From Euonymus europaeus (lineage: Eukaryota > Streptophyta > Magnoliopsida > Celastrales > Celastraceae), in NCBI GenBank assembly GCA_963580455.1, contig OY756966.1, forward strand, positions 14,015,001 through 14,079,000: a stretch of DNA of 64,000 nucleotides. Reading direction: 5' to 3'. The notes under the pieces are model-generated. The model worked only from the letters and a program-made list of their open reading frames with translations. It was not told where the DNA came from and made no database searches. The position numbers and the translations under genes are program-made. Below, piece by piece: positions 28,601 through 40,787 of this stretch (its first letter is position 1; each line of letters starts with the position of its first letter).

Positions 28601-29158
28601 CAGCAACTTTCTATGACAAACGAACAAAACCATTAAAAGTTCTTCCATTGAGAGAGTTGAGAAACTTCGGACCATCGAAGTTGCTCGGTGTACACTTTGT
28701 AATGTTCTTCTATCTAAAATTTTACGAGTATAAGCTTCCTTGATTATTCCGATGACAAAACACCAACTTTCTATGACAAATGGACAAAACCGTTAAAAGC
28801 TTCTCGATAGAGAGAGTTGAGCAACTTCGGACCATCAAAGTTGCTCGGTGTACACTTTTTAATGCTCTTCTATGTCAAATTTTATGAGTATAAGCTTCCT
28901 AGATTATTCCGATGACAAAACAGCAACTTTCTATGACAAATGGACAAAACCATTAAAATTTCCTCCATAGAGAGAGTTGAGCAACTTCGGACCATCAAAG
29001 TTGCTCGGTGTACACTTTTTAATGTTCCTCTATGTCAAATTTTATGAGTATAAGCTTCCTAGATTATTCCGATGACAAAACAGCAACTTTCTATGACAAA
29101 TGTAAAAAACCATTAAAAGTTCCTTCATAGAGACAGTTGAGCAACTTCAGACCATCAA
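25656..29158. repeat. HOR-A unit 8, canonical 22-mer (3,503 bp)
   Basis: Directly follows unit 7 and is its closest relative. Private changes include CTCTATGGAG at about 26,100, TATTATTATTC at about 26,632 and TTCTGGTGAC at about 27,792. Such a low difference count between neighbours indicates recent tandem duplication or conversion. Confidence 0.9.
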
Positions 29159-30170
29159 AGTTGCTCGGTGTACGCTTTTTAATGTTCGTCTATCTCAAAT
29201 TTTACGAGGATATGCTTCGTAGATTATTCCGATGACAAAACACCAACTTTCTATGACAAATGGACAAAACCGTTAAAAGCTCCTCCATAGATAGAGTTGA
29301 GCAACTTCGGACCATCAAAGTTGCTCGGTGTACACTTTTTAATGTTATTCTATCTCAAATTTTACGACTATAAGCTTCAAAGATTAATCCGATGACAAAA
29401 CAACAACTTTCTATGACAAATGTACAAAACTGTTAAATGCACCTCCATAGAGAGAGTTGAGCAACTTCGGACCATCAAAGTTGCTCGGTGTACACTTTTT
29501 AATGTTCTTCTATGTCAAATTTTATGAGTATAAGCTTCCAAGATTATTTCGTTGAGAAACAACAACTTTCTATGATAAATGGACAAAGCCGTTAAAACCT
29601 CCTCTATAGAGAAGTTGAGCAACTTCAGACCATCAAAGTTGCTCGGTGTACACTTTTTATTGTTATTCTATGTCTTATTTTATGAGTATAAGCTTCCAAG
29701 ATTATTTCCTTGAGAAACACTAACTTTCTATGACAAATAGAAAAAATTGTTAAAAGCTCCTCCATAGAGAGAGTTGAGCAACTTCGGAACATCAATGTTG
29801 CTCGGTGTACACTTTTTATTGTTATTCTATGTCATATTTTGAGTATAAGCTTCCAAGATTATTTATTTGAGAAAACACTAACTTTCTATGACAAATGGAC
29901 AGAGCCGTTAAAACCTCCTCTATAGAGAAGTTGAGCAACTTCGGACCATCAAAGTTGCTCGGTGAATACTTTTTAATGTTCTTCTATGTTAAATTTTACG
30001 GGTATAAGCTTCCTTGATTATTCCGATGACAAAACACTAACTTTCTATGATAAATGTGCAAAACTGTTAAAAGCTCCTCCATAGAGAGAGTTGAGCAACT
30101 TCGGACCATCCAAGTTGCTCGGTGTACACTTTTTATTGTTATTCTATGTCAAATTTTATGAGTATAAGCT
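29159..30170. repeat. HOR-A unit 9, truncated after ~6 monomers
   Basis: It begins with the GTACGC marker and carries the CATATTTTGAG (29,835) and GGTGAATAC (29,961) markers. It is then interrupted in the monomer at 30,116-30,200: the left part is HOR-A (TTTTTATTG, CTATGTC, TTATGAG) and the right part, from about CCTAGATTATTCCGATG, is block B. This is the last HOR-A sequence in the window. Confidence 0.85.
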
Positions 30171-32205
30171 TCCTAGATTATTCCGATGACAAAACAGCAA
30201 CTTTCTTTGACAAATGGACAAAACCGTTAAAAGCTCCTCCATAGAGAAGTTGAGCAACTTCGGACCATCAAAGTTGCTCGGTGTACACTTTTGAATGTTC
30301 TTCTATGTCAAATTTTATGAGTATAAGCTTCAAAGATTATTTCCTTCAGAAACACTAACTTTCTATCATAAATGGACAAAACCGTTAAAACCTCCTCTAT
30401 AGAGAAGTTGAGAAACTTCGGACCATCAAAGTTGCTCGGTGTACACTTTTTATTATTATTCTATGTCATATTTTATGAGTATAAGCTTCCAAGATTATTT
30501 TCTTCCGAAAACAATAACTTTCTATGACAAATGGACAAAGCCGTTAAAACCTCCTCTATAGAGAAGTTGAGCAACTTCGGACCATCAATGTTGCTCGGTG
30601 TACACTTTTTAATGTTATTCCATCTCAAATTTTACGAGTATAAGCCTCCTAGATTATTCCAATGACAAAACAGGAACTTTCTATGACAAATGGACGAAGC
30701 CGTTAAAACCTCCTCTATAGAGAACTAGAGCAACTTTGGCCATCAAAGTTGCTCGGTGTACACTTTTTAATGTTATTCTATCTCAAATTTTACGAGTATA
30801 AGCTTCCTAGATTATTCCGATGACAAAACAACAACTTTCTATGACAAATGGACAAAACCGTTAAAAGCTCCTCCATAGAGAGAGTTGAGCAACTTCGGAC
30901 CATCAAAGTTGCTCGGTGTACACTTTTTAATGTTATTCTATCTCAAATTTTACGAGTATAAGCTTCCTAGTTTATTCCGATGACAAAACACTAACTTTCT
31001 ATGATAAATGGACAAAATCGTTAAAAGCTTCTCCATAGAGAGAGTTGAGCAACTTCGGACCATCGAAGTTGCTCGGTGTACACTTTTTATTGTTATTCTA
31101 TGTCATATTTTATGAGTATAAGCTTCGAAGATTATTTCCTTGAGAAAACACTAACTTTCTATGACAAATGGACAAAGCCGTTAAAACCTCCTCTATAGAG
31201 AATTTGAACAACTTCGGACCATCAAAGTTGCTCGATGTACAATTTTTAATGTTATTCTATCTCAAATTTTACGAGTATAAGCTTCCTAGATTATTCCGAT
31301 GACAAAAGAGCAACTTTCTATGACAAATGGACAAAACCGTTAAAAGCTCCTCCATAGAGAGAGTTGAGCAACTTTGGACCATCAAAGTTGCTCGGTGTAC
31401 ATTTTTTAATGTTATTCTATCTCAAATTTTACATGTATAAGCTTCCTAGATTATTCCGATGACAAAACAGGAACTTTTTATGACAAATGGACAAAGCCGT
31501 TAAAACCTCCTCTATAGAGAAGTTGAGCAACTTTGGACCATCAAAGTTGCTCGGTGTACACTTTTTAATGTTATTCTATCTCAAATTTTATGAGTATAAG
31601 CTTCCTAGATTATTCCGATGACAAAACAACAGCTTTCTATGACAAATGGACAGAACCGTTAAAAGCTCCTCCACAGAGAAATTGAGCAACTTCGGACAAT
31701 CAAAGTTGCTCGGTGTACACTTTTTATTGTTATTCTATGTCATATTTTATGAGTATAAGCTTCCAAGATTATTTACTTGAGAAAACACTAACTTTCTATG
31801 ACAAATGGACAAAACCGTTAAAACCTTCTCTATAGAGAAGTTGAGCAACTCTAGACTATCAAAGTTGCTCGGTATACATTTTTTAATGTTCTTCTATGTC
31901 AAATTTTACGATTATAAGATTCCTTGATTATTCCGATGACAAAACATTAACTTTCTATGACAAATGGACAAAACTGTTAAAAGCTCCTCCATAGAGAGAG
32001 TTAAGCAACTTCGAACCATCCAAGTTGCTCGGTGTATACTTTTTAACGTTATTCTATGTCATATTTTATGAGTATAAGCTTCCAAGATTATTCCGATGAC
32101 AAAACAGCAACTTTCTATGACAAATGGATAAAACCGTTAAAAGCTCCTCCATAGAGAAGTTGAGCAACTTCGGACCATCAAAGTTGCTCGGAGTACACTT
32201 TTTAA
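30171..32205. repeat. Block B, copy 2 (about 13 monomers)
   Basis: Matches 17,590-19,624 at a constant offset of 12,581 (checked at CTTTCTTTGAC, CTTCAAAGATT and GCTCGGAGTAC), so no net indel separates the copies. Differences are few, for example the HindIII site at 30,802 against TATATGCTTCC at 18,221. Copy 2 continues on its right into domain C sequence (AAGCTCCGAAG at 32,236), so it sits in what looks like its native context. Confidence 0.86.
30747..30906. repeat. Reference monomer, type I (160 bp)
   Basis: This copy matches the commonest base at nearly every type I position. In order it holds AGTTGCTCGG, the palindrome GTGTACAC, TTTTTAATG, CTATCTC, TTTTACGAG, the HindIII site, CTAGATTATT, CCGATGACAAAAC, CAACTTTCTATG, ACCGTTAAAAGC, CCATAGAGAGAG and the left dyad arm GAGCAACTT. 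Hand count of a consensus-like type I monomer gives about 59 G or C in 160. The phase chosen, starting at AGTTGCTCGG, is arbitrary. Confidence 0.93.
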
Positions 32206-32634
32206 TGTTCTTCTATGTCAAATTTTATGAGTATAAGCTCCGAAGATTATTTGCTTAAGAAACACTAACTTTCTATGATAAATGGACAAAGCAGTTAAAA
32301 CCTCCTCTATAGAGAAGTTGAGCAACTTCGGACCATCAAAGTTGCTTTGTGTACACTTTTTATTGTTATTCTATGTCATATTTTATGAGTATAAGCTTCC
32401 AAGATTATTCCGATGACAAAACAACAACTTTCTATGACAAATGGACAAAACCGTTAAAAGATCCTCCATAGAGAGAGTTGAGCAACTTCGGACCATCAAA
32501 TTTGCTCGGTGTACACTTTTTAATGTTCTTCTATGTCAAATTTTATGAGTATAAGCTTCCAAGATTATTTCCTTGAGAAACACTAACTTTCTATGAGAAA
32601 TGGACAAAGCTGTTAAAACCTCCTCTATAGAGAA
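32206..32634. repeat. Transition monomers after block B
   Basis: About three monomers. They include AAGCTCCGAAGATTATTTGCTTAAG (split here: AAGCTCCGAAG then TTGCTTAAG at 32,251), a HindIII-less marker that recurs at 34,957, 38,780, 41,645 and 44,511 and defines HOR-C. GTTGCTTTGTGTAC follows in the next monomer at each of these places. Confidence 0.82.
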
Positions 32635-34545
32635 GTTGAACAACTTCGGACCATCAAAGTTGCTCGATGTACAATTTTTAATGTTATTCTATCTCAAATT
32701 TTACGAGTATAAGCTTCCTAGATTATTCCGATGACAAAACAGCAACTTTCTATGACAAATGGAAAGAACCGTTAAAAGCTCTTCCATAGAGAGAGTTGAG
32801 CAACTTTGGACCATCAAAGTTGCTCGGTGTACATTTTTTAATGTTATTCTATCTCAAATTTTACATGTATAAGCTTTCAAGATTATTCCGATGACAAAAC
32901 AGGAACTTTTTATGACAAATGGACAAAGCCGTTAAAACCTCCTCTATAGAGAAGTTGAGCAACTTTGGACCATCAAAGTTGCTCGGTGTACACTTTTTAA
33001 TGTTATTCTATCTCAAATTTTATGAGTATAAGCTTCCTAGATTATTCCGATGACAAAACAACAACTTTCTATGACAAATGGACAGAACCGTTAAAAGCTC
33101 CTCCACAGAGAAATTGAGCAACTTCGGACAATCAAAGTTGCTCGGTGTACACTTTTTATTGTTATTCTATGTCATATTTTATGAGTATAAGCTTCGAAGA
33201 TTATTTCCTTGAGAAAACACTAACTTTCTATGACAAATGGACAAAGCCGTTAAAACCTCCTCTATAGAGAAGTTGAACAACTTCGGACCATCAAAGTTGC
33301 TCGATGTACAATTTTTAATGTTATTCTATCTCAAATTTTACGAGTATAAGCTTCCTAGATTATTCCGATGACAAAACAGCAACTTTCTATGACAAATGGA
33401 CAAAACCGTTAAAAGCTCCTCCATAGAGAGAATTGAGCAACTTTGGACCATCAAAGTTGCTCGGTGTACATTTTTTAATGTTATTCTATCTCAAATTTTA
33501 CATGTCTAAGCTTCCTAGATTATTCCGATGACAAAACAGGAACTTTTTATGACAAATGGACAAAGCCGTTAAAACCTCCTCTATAGAGAAGTTGAGCAAC
33601 TTTGGACCATCAAAGTTGCTCGGTGTACACTTTTTAATGTTATTCTATCTCAAATTTTATGAGTATAAGCTTCCTAGATTATTCCGATGACAAAACAACA
33701 ACTTTCTATGACAAATGGACAGAACCGTTAAAAGCTCCTCCACAGAGAAATTGAGCAACTTCGGACAATCAAAGTTGCTCGGTGTACACTTTTTATTGTT
33801 ATTCTATGTCATATTTTATGAGTATAAGCTTCGAAGATTATTTCCTTGAGAAAACACTAACTTTCTATGACAAATGGACAAAGCCGTTAAAACCTCCTCT
33901 ATAGAGAAGTTGAACAACTTCGGACCATCAAAGTTGCTCGATGTACAATTTTTAATGTTATTCTATCTCAAATTTTACGAGTATAAGCTTCCTAGATTAT
34001 TCCGATGACAAAACAGCAACTTTCTATGACAAATGGACAAAACCGTTAAAAGCTCCTCCATAGAGAGAATTGAGCAACTTTGGACCATCAAAGTTGCTCG
34101 GAGTACATTTTTTAATGTTATTCTATCTCAAATTTTACATGTATAAGCTTCCTAGATTATTCCGATGACAAAACAGGAACTTTTTATGACAAATGGACGA
34201 AGCCGTTAAAACCTCCTCTATAGAGAAGTTGAGCAACTTTGGACCATCAAAGTTGCTCGGTGTACACTTTTTAATGTTATTCTATCTCAAATTTTATGAG
34301 TATAAGCTTCCTAGATTATTCCGATGACAAAACAACAACTTTCTATGACAAATGGACAGAACCGTTAAAAGCTCCTCCACAAAGAAATTGAGCAACTTCG
34401 GACAATCAAAGTTGCTCGGTGTACACTTTTTATTGTTATTCTATGTCATATTTTATGAGTATAAGCTTCCAAGATTATTTACTTGAGAAAACACTAACTT
34501 TCTATGACAAATGGACAAAACCGTTAAAACCTCCTCCATAGAGAA
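32635..34545. repeat. 637-bp four-monomer HOR, three tandem copies
   Basis: Copies are 32635-33271, 33272-33908 and 33909-34545. Each starts with GTTGAACAACTTCGG and contains GCTCGATGTACAATT, then TTTTACATG, then CACAGAGAAATTGAGC (33,101; 33,738; 34,375, the last as CACAAAG). All marker spacings are exactly 637. The parent four-monomer string also lies in block B (about 31,204), so the triplication arose from it. Confidence 0.88.
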
Positions 34546-37500
34546 GTTGAGCAACTCTAGACCATCAAAGTTGCTCGGTATACACTTTTTAATGTTCTTC
34601 TATGTCAAATTTTACGATTATAAGCTTCCTTGATTATTACGATGACAAAACATTAACTTTCTATTACAAATGGACAAAACTGTTAAAAGCTCCTCCATAG
34701 AGAGAGTTAAGCAACTTCGAACCATCCAAGTTGCTCGGTGTATACTTTTTAACGTTATTCTATGTCATATTTTATGAGTATAAGCTTCCAAGATTATTCC
34801 GATGACAAAACAACAACTTTCCATGACAAATGGATAAAACCGTTAAAAGCTCCTCCATAGAGAAGTTGAGCAACTTCGGACCATCAAAGTTGCTCGGAGT
34901 ACACTTTTTAATGTTCTTCTATGTCAAATTTTATGAGTATAAGCTCCGAAGATTATTTGCTTAAGAAACACAAACTTTCTATGATAAATGGACAAAGCAG
35001 TTAAAACCTCCTCTATAGAGAAGTTGAGCAACTTCGGACCATCAAAGTTGCTTTGTGTACACTTTTTATTGTTATTCTATGTCATATTTTATGAGTATAA
35101 GCTTCCAAGATTATTCCGATGACAAAACAGCAACTTTCTATGACAAATGGACAAAACCGTTAAAAGATCCTCCATAGAGAGAGTTGAGCAACTTCGGACC
35201 ATCAAATTTGCTCGGTGTACACTTTTTAATGTTCTTCTATGTCAAATTTTATGAGTATAAGATTCCAAGATTATTTCCTTGAGAAACACTAACTTTCTAT
35301 GATAAATGGACAAAGCCGTTAAAACCTCCTCTATAGAGAAGTTTAGCAACTTCGGACCATCAAAGTTGCTCGGTGTACACTTTTTATTGTTATTCTATGT
35401 CATATTTTATGAGTATAAGCTTCCAAGATTATTTCCTTGAGAAAACATTAACTTTCTATGACAAATGGACAAAGCCGTTAAAACCTCCTCAATATAGAAG
35501 TTGGGCAACTTCGGACCATCAAAGTTGCTCGGTGTACACTTTTTAATGTTATTCTATCTCAAATTTTACGAGTATAAGCTTCCTAGATTATTCTGATGAC
35601 AAAACAACAACTTTCTATGAAAAATGGACAAAACTGTTAAAATCTCCTCCATAGAGAGAGTTGCGCAACTTCGGACCATTAAAGTTGCTCCGTGTACACT
35701 TTTTAATGTTATTCTATCTCAAATTTTACGAGTATAAGCTTCCTAAATTATTCCGATTACAAAACACCAACTTTCTATGACAAATGGACAAAACCGTTAA
35801 AAGCTCCTCCTAGAGAGAGTTGAGCAACTTCGGACCATCAAAGTTGCTCGGTGTACACTTTTTAATGTTACTCTATCTCAAATTTTATGAGTATAAGCTT
35901 CCTAGATTATTCCGATGACAAAACAGCAACTTTCTACGACAAATGGACAAAACCGTTAAAAGCTCCTCCAAAGAGAGAATTGAGCAACTTCGGACCATCA
36001 AAGTTGCTCGGTGTACACTTCTTAATGTTCTTCTATGTCAAATTTTATGAATATACACTTCCAAGATTATTTCTTTGAGAAACACTAACTTTCTATGATA
36101 AATGGACAAAGCCGTTAAAACCTCCTCTATAGAGAAGTCGAGCAACTTCGGACCATCAAAGTTGCTCGGTGTGCACTTTTTATTGTTACTCTATGTCATA
36201 TTTTATGAGCATAAGCTTCCAAGATTATTTTCTTCAGAAAACACTAACTTTCTATGACAAATGGACAAAGCCGTTAAAACCTCCTCTATAGAGAAGTTGA
36301 GCAACTTCGGACCATCAAAGTTGCTCGATGTACACTTTTTAATGTTACTCTATCTCAAATTTTATGAGTATAAGCATGCTAGATTATTCCGATGACAAAA
36401 CAGCAACTTTCTATGACAAATGGACAAAACCGTTAAAAGCTCCTCCAAAGAGAGAATTGAGCAACTTCGGACCATCAAAGTTGCTCGGTGTACACTTTTT
36501 AATGTTATTCTATCTCAAATTTTACGAGTATAAGGTTCCTAGATTATTCCGATGACAAAACAACAACTTTCTATGACAAATGGACAAAACCGTTAAAAGC
36601 TCCTCCATAGAGAGAGTTGAGCAACTTCGGACCATCAAAGTTGCTCGGTGTACACTTTTTAATTTTATTCTATCTCAAATTTTACGAGTATAAGCTTCCT
36701 AGATTATTCCGATGACAAAACACTAACTTTCTATGATAAATGGACAAAATCGTTAAAAGCTCCTCCATAGAGAGAGTTGAGCAACTTCGGACCATTGAAG
36801 TTGCTCGGTGTACACTTTTTATTGTTATTCTATGTCATATTTTATGAGTATAAGCTTCCAAGATTATTTCCTTGAGAAAACATTAACTTTCTATGACAAA
36901 TGGACAAACCCGTTAAAACCTCCTCTATAGAGAAGTTGAACAACTTCGGACCATCAAAGTTGCTCGTTGTACAATTTTTAATTTTATTCTATCTCAAATT
37001 TTACGAGTATAAGCTTCCTAGATTATTCCGATGACAGAACAGCAACTTTCTATGACAAATGGACAAAACCGTTAAAAGCTCCTCCATAGAGAGAGTTGAG
37101 CAACTTCGGACCATCAAAGTTGCTCGGTGTACATTTTTTAATGTTATTTTATCTCAAATTTTACATGTATAAGCTTCCTAGATTATTCCGATGACAAAAC
37201 AGGAACTTTCTATGACAAATGGACAAAGCCGTTAAAATCTCCTCTATAGAGAAGTTGAGCAACTTTGGACCATCAAAGTTGCTCGGTGTACACTTTTTAA
37301 TGTTATTCTATCTAAAATTTTATGAGTATAAGCTTCCTAGATTATTCCGATGACAAAACAACAACTTTCTATGACAAATGGACAGAACCGTTAAAAGCTC
37401 CTCCATAGAGAAATTGAGCAACATCGGACAATCAAAGTTGCTCGGTGTACACTTTTTATTGTTATTCTATGTCATATTTTATGAGTATAAGCTTCCAAGA

Positions 37501-38054
37501 TTATTTACTTGAGAAAACACTAACTTTCTATGACAAATAGACAAAGCCGTTAAAACCTCCTCTATAGAGAAGTTGAGCAACTCTAGACCATCAAAGTTGC
37601 TCGGTGTACACTTTTTAATGTTCTTCTATGTCAAATTTTACGATTATAAGCTTCCTTGATTATTCCGATGACAAAACATTAACTTTCTATGACAAATGGA
37701 CAGAACTGTTAAAAGCTCCTCCATAGAGAGAGTTAAGCAACTTCAAACCATCCAAGTTGCTCGGTGTATACTTTTTAATGTTATTCTATCTCAAATTTTT
37801 CGAGCATAAGCTTCCTGGATTATTCTGATGACAAAACAACAACTTTCTATGACAAATGGACAAAACCGTTAAAAGCTCCTCCATAGAGAGAGTTGAGCAA
37901 CTTCGGACCATCAAAGTTGGTCGGTGTACACTTTTTAATGTTATTCTATCTCAAATTTTATGAGTATAAGCTTCCTAGATTATTCCGATGACAAAACACC
38001 AACTTTCTATGACAAATGGACAAAACCGTTAAAAGCTCCTCCATAGAGAGAGTT

Positions 38055-38082
38055 GAGCAACTTCGGACCATCAAAGTTGCTC
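38055..38082. other. Conserved dyad, GAGCAACTT-N10-AAGTTGCTC (reference copy)
   Basis: The arms at 38055-38063 and 38074-38082 are perfect 9-bp reverse complements around a 10-base centre. The same dyad is present, perfect or with one or two mismatches, in almost every monomer of the window. In type II monomers the left arm is also preceded by AAGTTG, so CAACTT could pair upstream (AAGTTG-AG-CAACTT) or downstream. Hairpin or cruciform formation is inference. Confidence 0.9.
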
Positions 38083-38083
38083 G

Positions 38084-38091
38084 GTGTACAC
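38084..38091. other. GTGTACAC palindrome (reference copy)
   Basis: A perfect 8-bp palindrome one base after the main dyad, retained in the large majority of monomers. Recurrent variants are GAATAC (a fixed marker of one HOR-A position, for example 7500-7510), GTACGC (another HOR-A position), GTGCAC and GTCCAA (domain D). No protein binding can be read from it. Confidence 0.85.
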
Positions 38092-40759
38092 TTTTTAATG
38101 TTATTCTATCTCAAATTTTACGAGTATAAGCTTCCTAGATTATTTCGATGACAAAACAACAACTTTCTATGACAAATGGACAAAACCGTTAAAAGCTCCT
38201 CCATAGAGAAGTTGGGCAACTTTGGACCATCGAAGTTGCTCGGTGTACACTTTTTATTGCTATTCTATGTCATATTTTATAAGTATAAGCTTCCAAGATT
38301 ATTTCCTTGAGAAAACACTAACTTGCTATGACAAATGGACAAAGCCGTCAAAACCTCCACTATAGAGAAGTTGAGCCACTTCGGACCATCAAAGTTGCTC
38401 GGTGTACACTTTTTAATGTTATTCTATCTCAAATTTTACGAGTATAAACTTCCTAGATTATTCCGATGACAAAACAGCAACTTTCTATGACAAATGGACA
38501 AAACCGTTAAAAGCTCCTCCATAGAGAGAGTTGAGCAACTTCGAACCATCAAAGTTGCTCGGTGTACACTTTTTAATGTTATTCTATCTCAAATTTTTCG
38601 AGTATAAGCTTCCTAGATTATTCCGATGACAAAAGAGCAACTTTCTATGACAAATGGACAAAACCATTAAAAGCTCCTCCATAGAGAAGTTGGCAACTTC
38701 GGACCATCAAAGTTGCTCGGAGTACACTTTTTAATGTTCTTCTATGTCAAATTTTATGAGTACAAGCTCCGAAGATTGTTTGCTTAAGAAACACTAAGTT
38801 TCTATGATAAATGGACAAAGCAGTTAAAACCTCCTCTATAGAGAAGTTGATCAACTTCGGACCATCAAAGTTGCTTTGTGTACACTTTTTATTGTTATTC
38901 TATGTCATATTTTATGAGTATAGGCTTCCAATATTATTCCGATGACAAAACAACAACTTTCTATGACAAATGGACAAAACCATTAAAAGATCCTCCATAG
39001 AGAGAGTTGAGCAACTTCGGACCATCAAAGTTGCTCGGTGTACACTTTTTAATGTTCTTCTATGTCAAATTTTATGAGTACAAGCTTCCAAGATTATTTC
39101 CTTGAGAAACACTAACTTTCTATGATAAATGGACAAAGCCGTTAAAACCTCCTCTATAGAGAAGTTTAGCAACTTCGGACCATCAAAGTTGCTCGGTGTA
39201 CACTTTTTATTGTTATTCTATGTCATATTTTATGAGTATAAGCTTCCAAAATTATTTCCTTGAGAAAACACTAACTTTCTATGACAAATGGACAAAGCCG
39301 TTAAAACCTCCTCTATAAAGAAGTTGGGCAACTTCGGACCATCAAAGTTGCTCGGTGTACACTTTTTAATGTTATTCTATCTCAAATTTTACGAGTATAA
39401 GCTTCCTAGATTATTCCGATGACAAAACAGGAACTTTCTATGACAAATGGACAAAGCCGTTAAAACCTCTTGTATAGAGAAGTTGAGCAACTTTGGACCA
39501 TCAAAGTTGCTCGGTGTACACTTTTTAATGTTATTCTATCTCAAATTTTACAAGTATAAGCTTCCTAGATTATTCTGATGACAAAACAACAACTTTCTAT
39601 GAAAAATGGACAAAACCGTTAAAATCTCCTCCATAGAGAGAGTTGCACAACTTCGGACCATTAAAGTTGCTCGGTGTACACTTTTTAATGTTATTCTATC
39701 TCAAATTTTACGAGTATAAGCTTCCTAGATTATTCTGATTACAAAACACCAACTTTCTATGACAAATGGACAAAACCGTTAAAAGCTCCTCCTAGAGAGA
39801 GTTGAGCAACTTCGGACCATCAAAGTTGCTCGGTGTACACTTTTTAATGTTACTCTATCTCAAATTTTATGAGTATAAGCTTCCAAGATTATTTACTTGA
39901 GAAAACACTAACTTTCTATGACAAATGGACAAAGCCGTTAAAACCTCCTCTATAGAGAAGTTGAGCAACTCTAGACCATCAAAGTTGCTCGGTGTACATT
40001 TTTAAATGTTATTTTATCTCAAATTTTACATGTATAAGCTTCCTAGATTATTCCGATGACAAAACAACAACTTTCTATGACAAATGGACAAAGCCGTTAA
40101 AATCTACTCTATAGAGAAGTTGAGCAACTTTGGACCATCAAAGTTGCTCGGTGTACACTTTGTAATGTTATTCTATCTCAAATTTTATGAGTATAAGCTT
40201 CCTAGATTATTCCGATGACAAAACAACAACTTTCTATGACAAATGGACAGAACCGTTAAAAGCTCCTCCATAGAGAAATTGAGCAACATCGGACAATCAA
40301 AGTTGCTCGGTGTACACTTTTTATTGTTATTATATGTCATATTTTATGAGTATAAGCTTCCAAGATTATTTACTTGAGAAAACACTAACTTTCTATGACA
40401 AATGGACAAAGCCGTTAAAACCTCCTCTATAGAGAAGTTGAGCAACTATAGACCATCAAAGTTGCTCGGTGTACACTTTTTAATGTTCTTCTATGTCAAA
40501 TTTTACGATTATAAGCTTCCTTGATTATTCCGATGACAAAACATTAACTTTCTATGACAAATGGAAAAAACTGTTAAAAGCTCCTCCATAGAGAGAGTTA
40601 AGAAACTTCGAACCATCCAAGTTGCTCGGTGTATACCTTTTAATGTTATTCTATCTCAAATTTTTCGAGTATAAGCTTCCTGGATTATTTTGATGACAAA
40701 ACAACAACTTTCTATGACAAATGGACAAAACCGTTAAAAGCTCCTCCATAGAGAGAGTT

Positions 40760-40787
40760 GACCAACTTCGGACCATCAAAGTTGGTC
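40760..40787. other. Dyad with both arms changed (C/G)
   Basis: The arms are GACCAACTT (40760-40768) and AAGTTGGTC (40779-40787), again perfect complements although each differs by one base from the common arms. The equivalent monomers one HOR-C unit away on each side, at 37895-37922 and 43626-43653, have the changed right arm with the ordinary left arm GAGCAACTT. Confidence 0.92.

Noticed and set aside
38061..38082. Possible CENP-B box in CTTCGGACCATCAAAGTTGC
   Set aside because: The start TTCG fits, but the required A and CGGG spacing of the box is absent.
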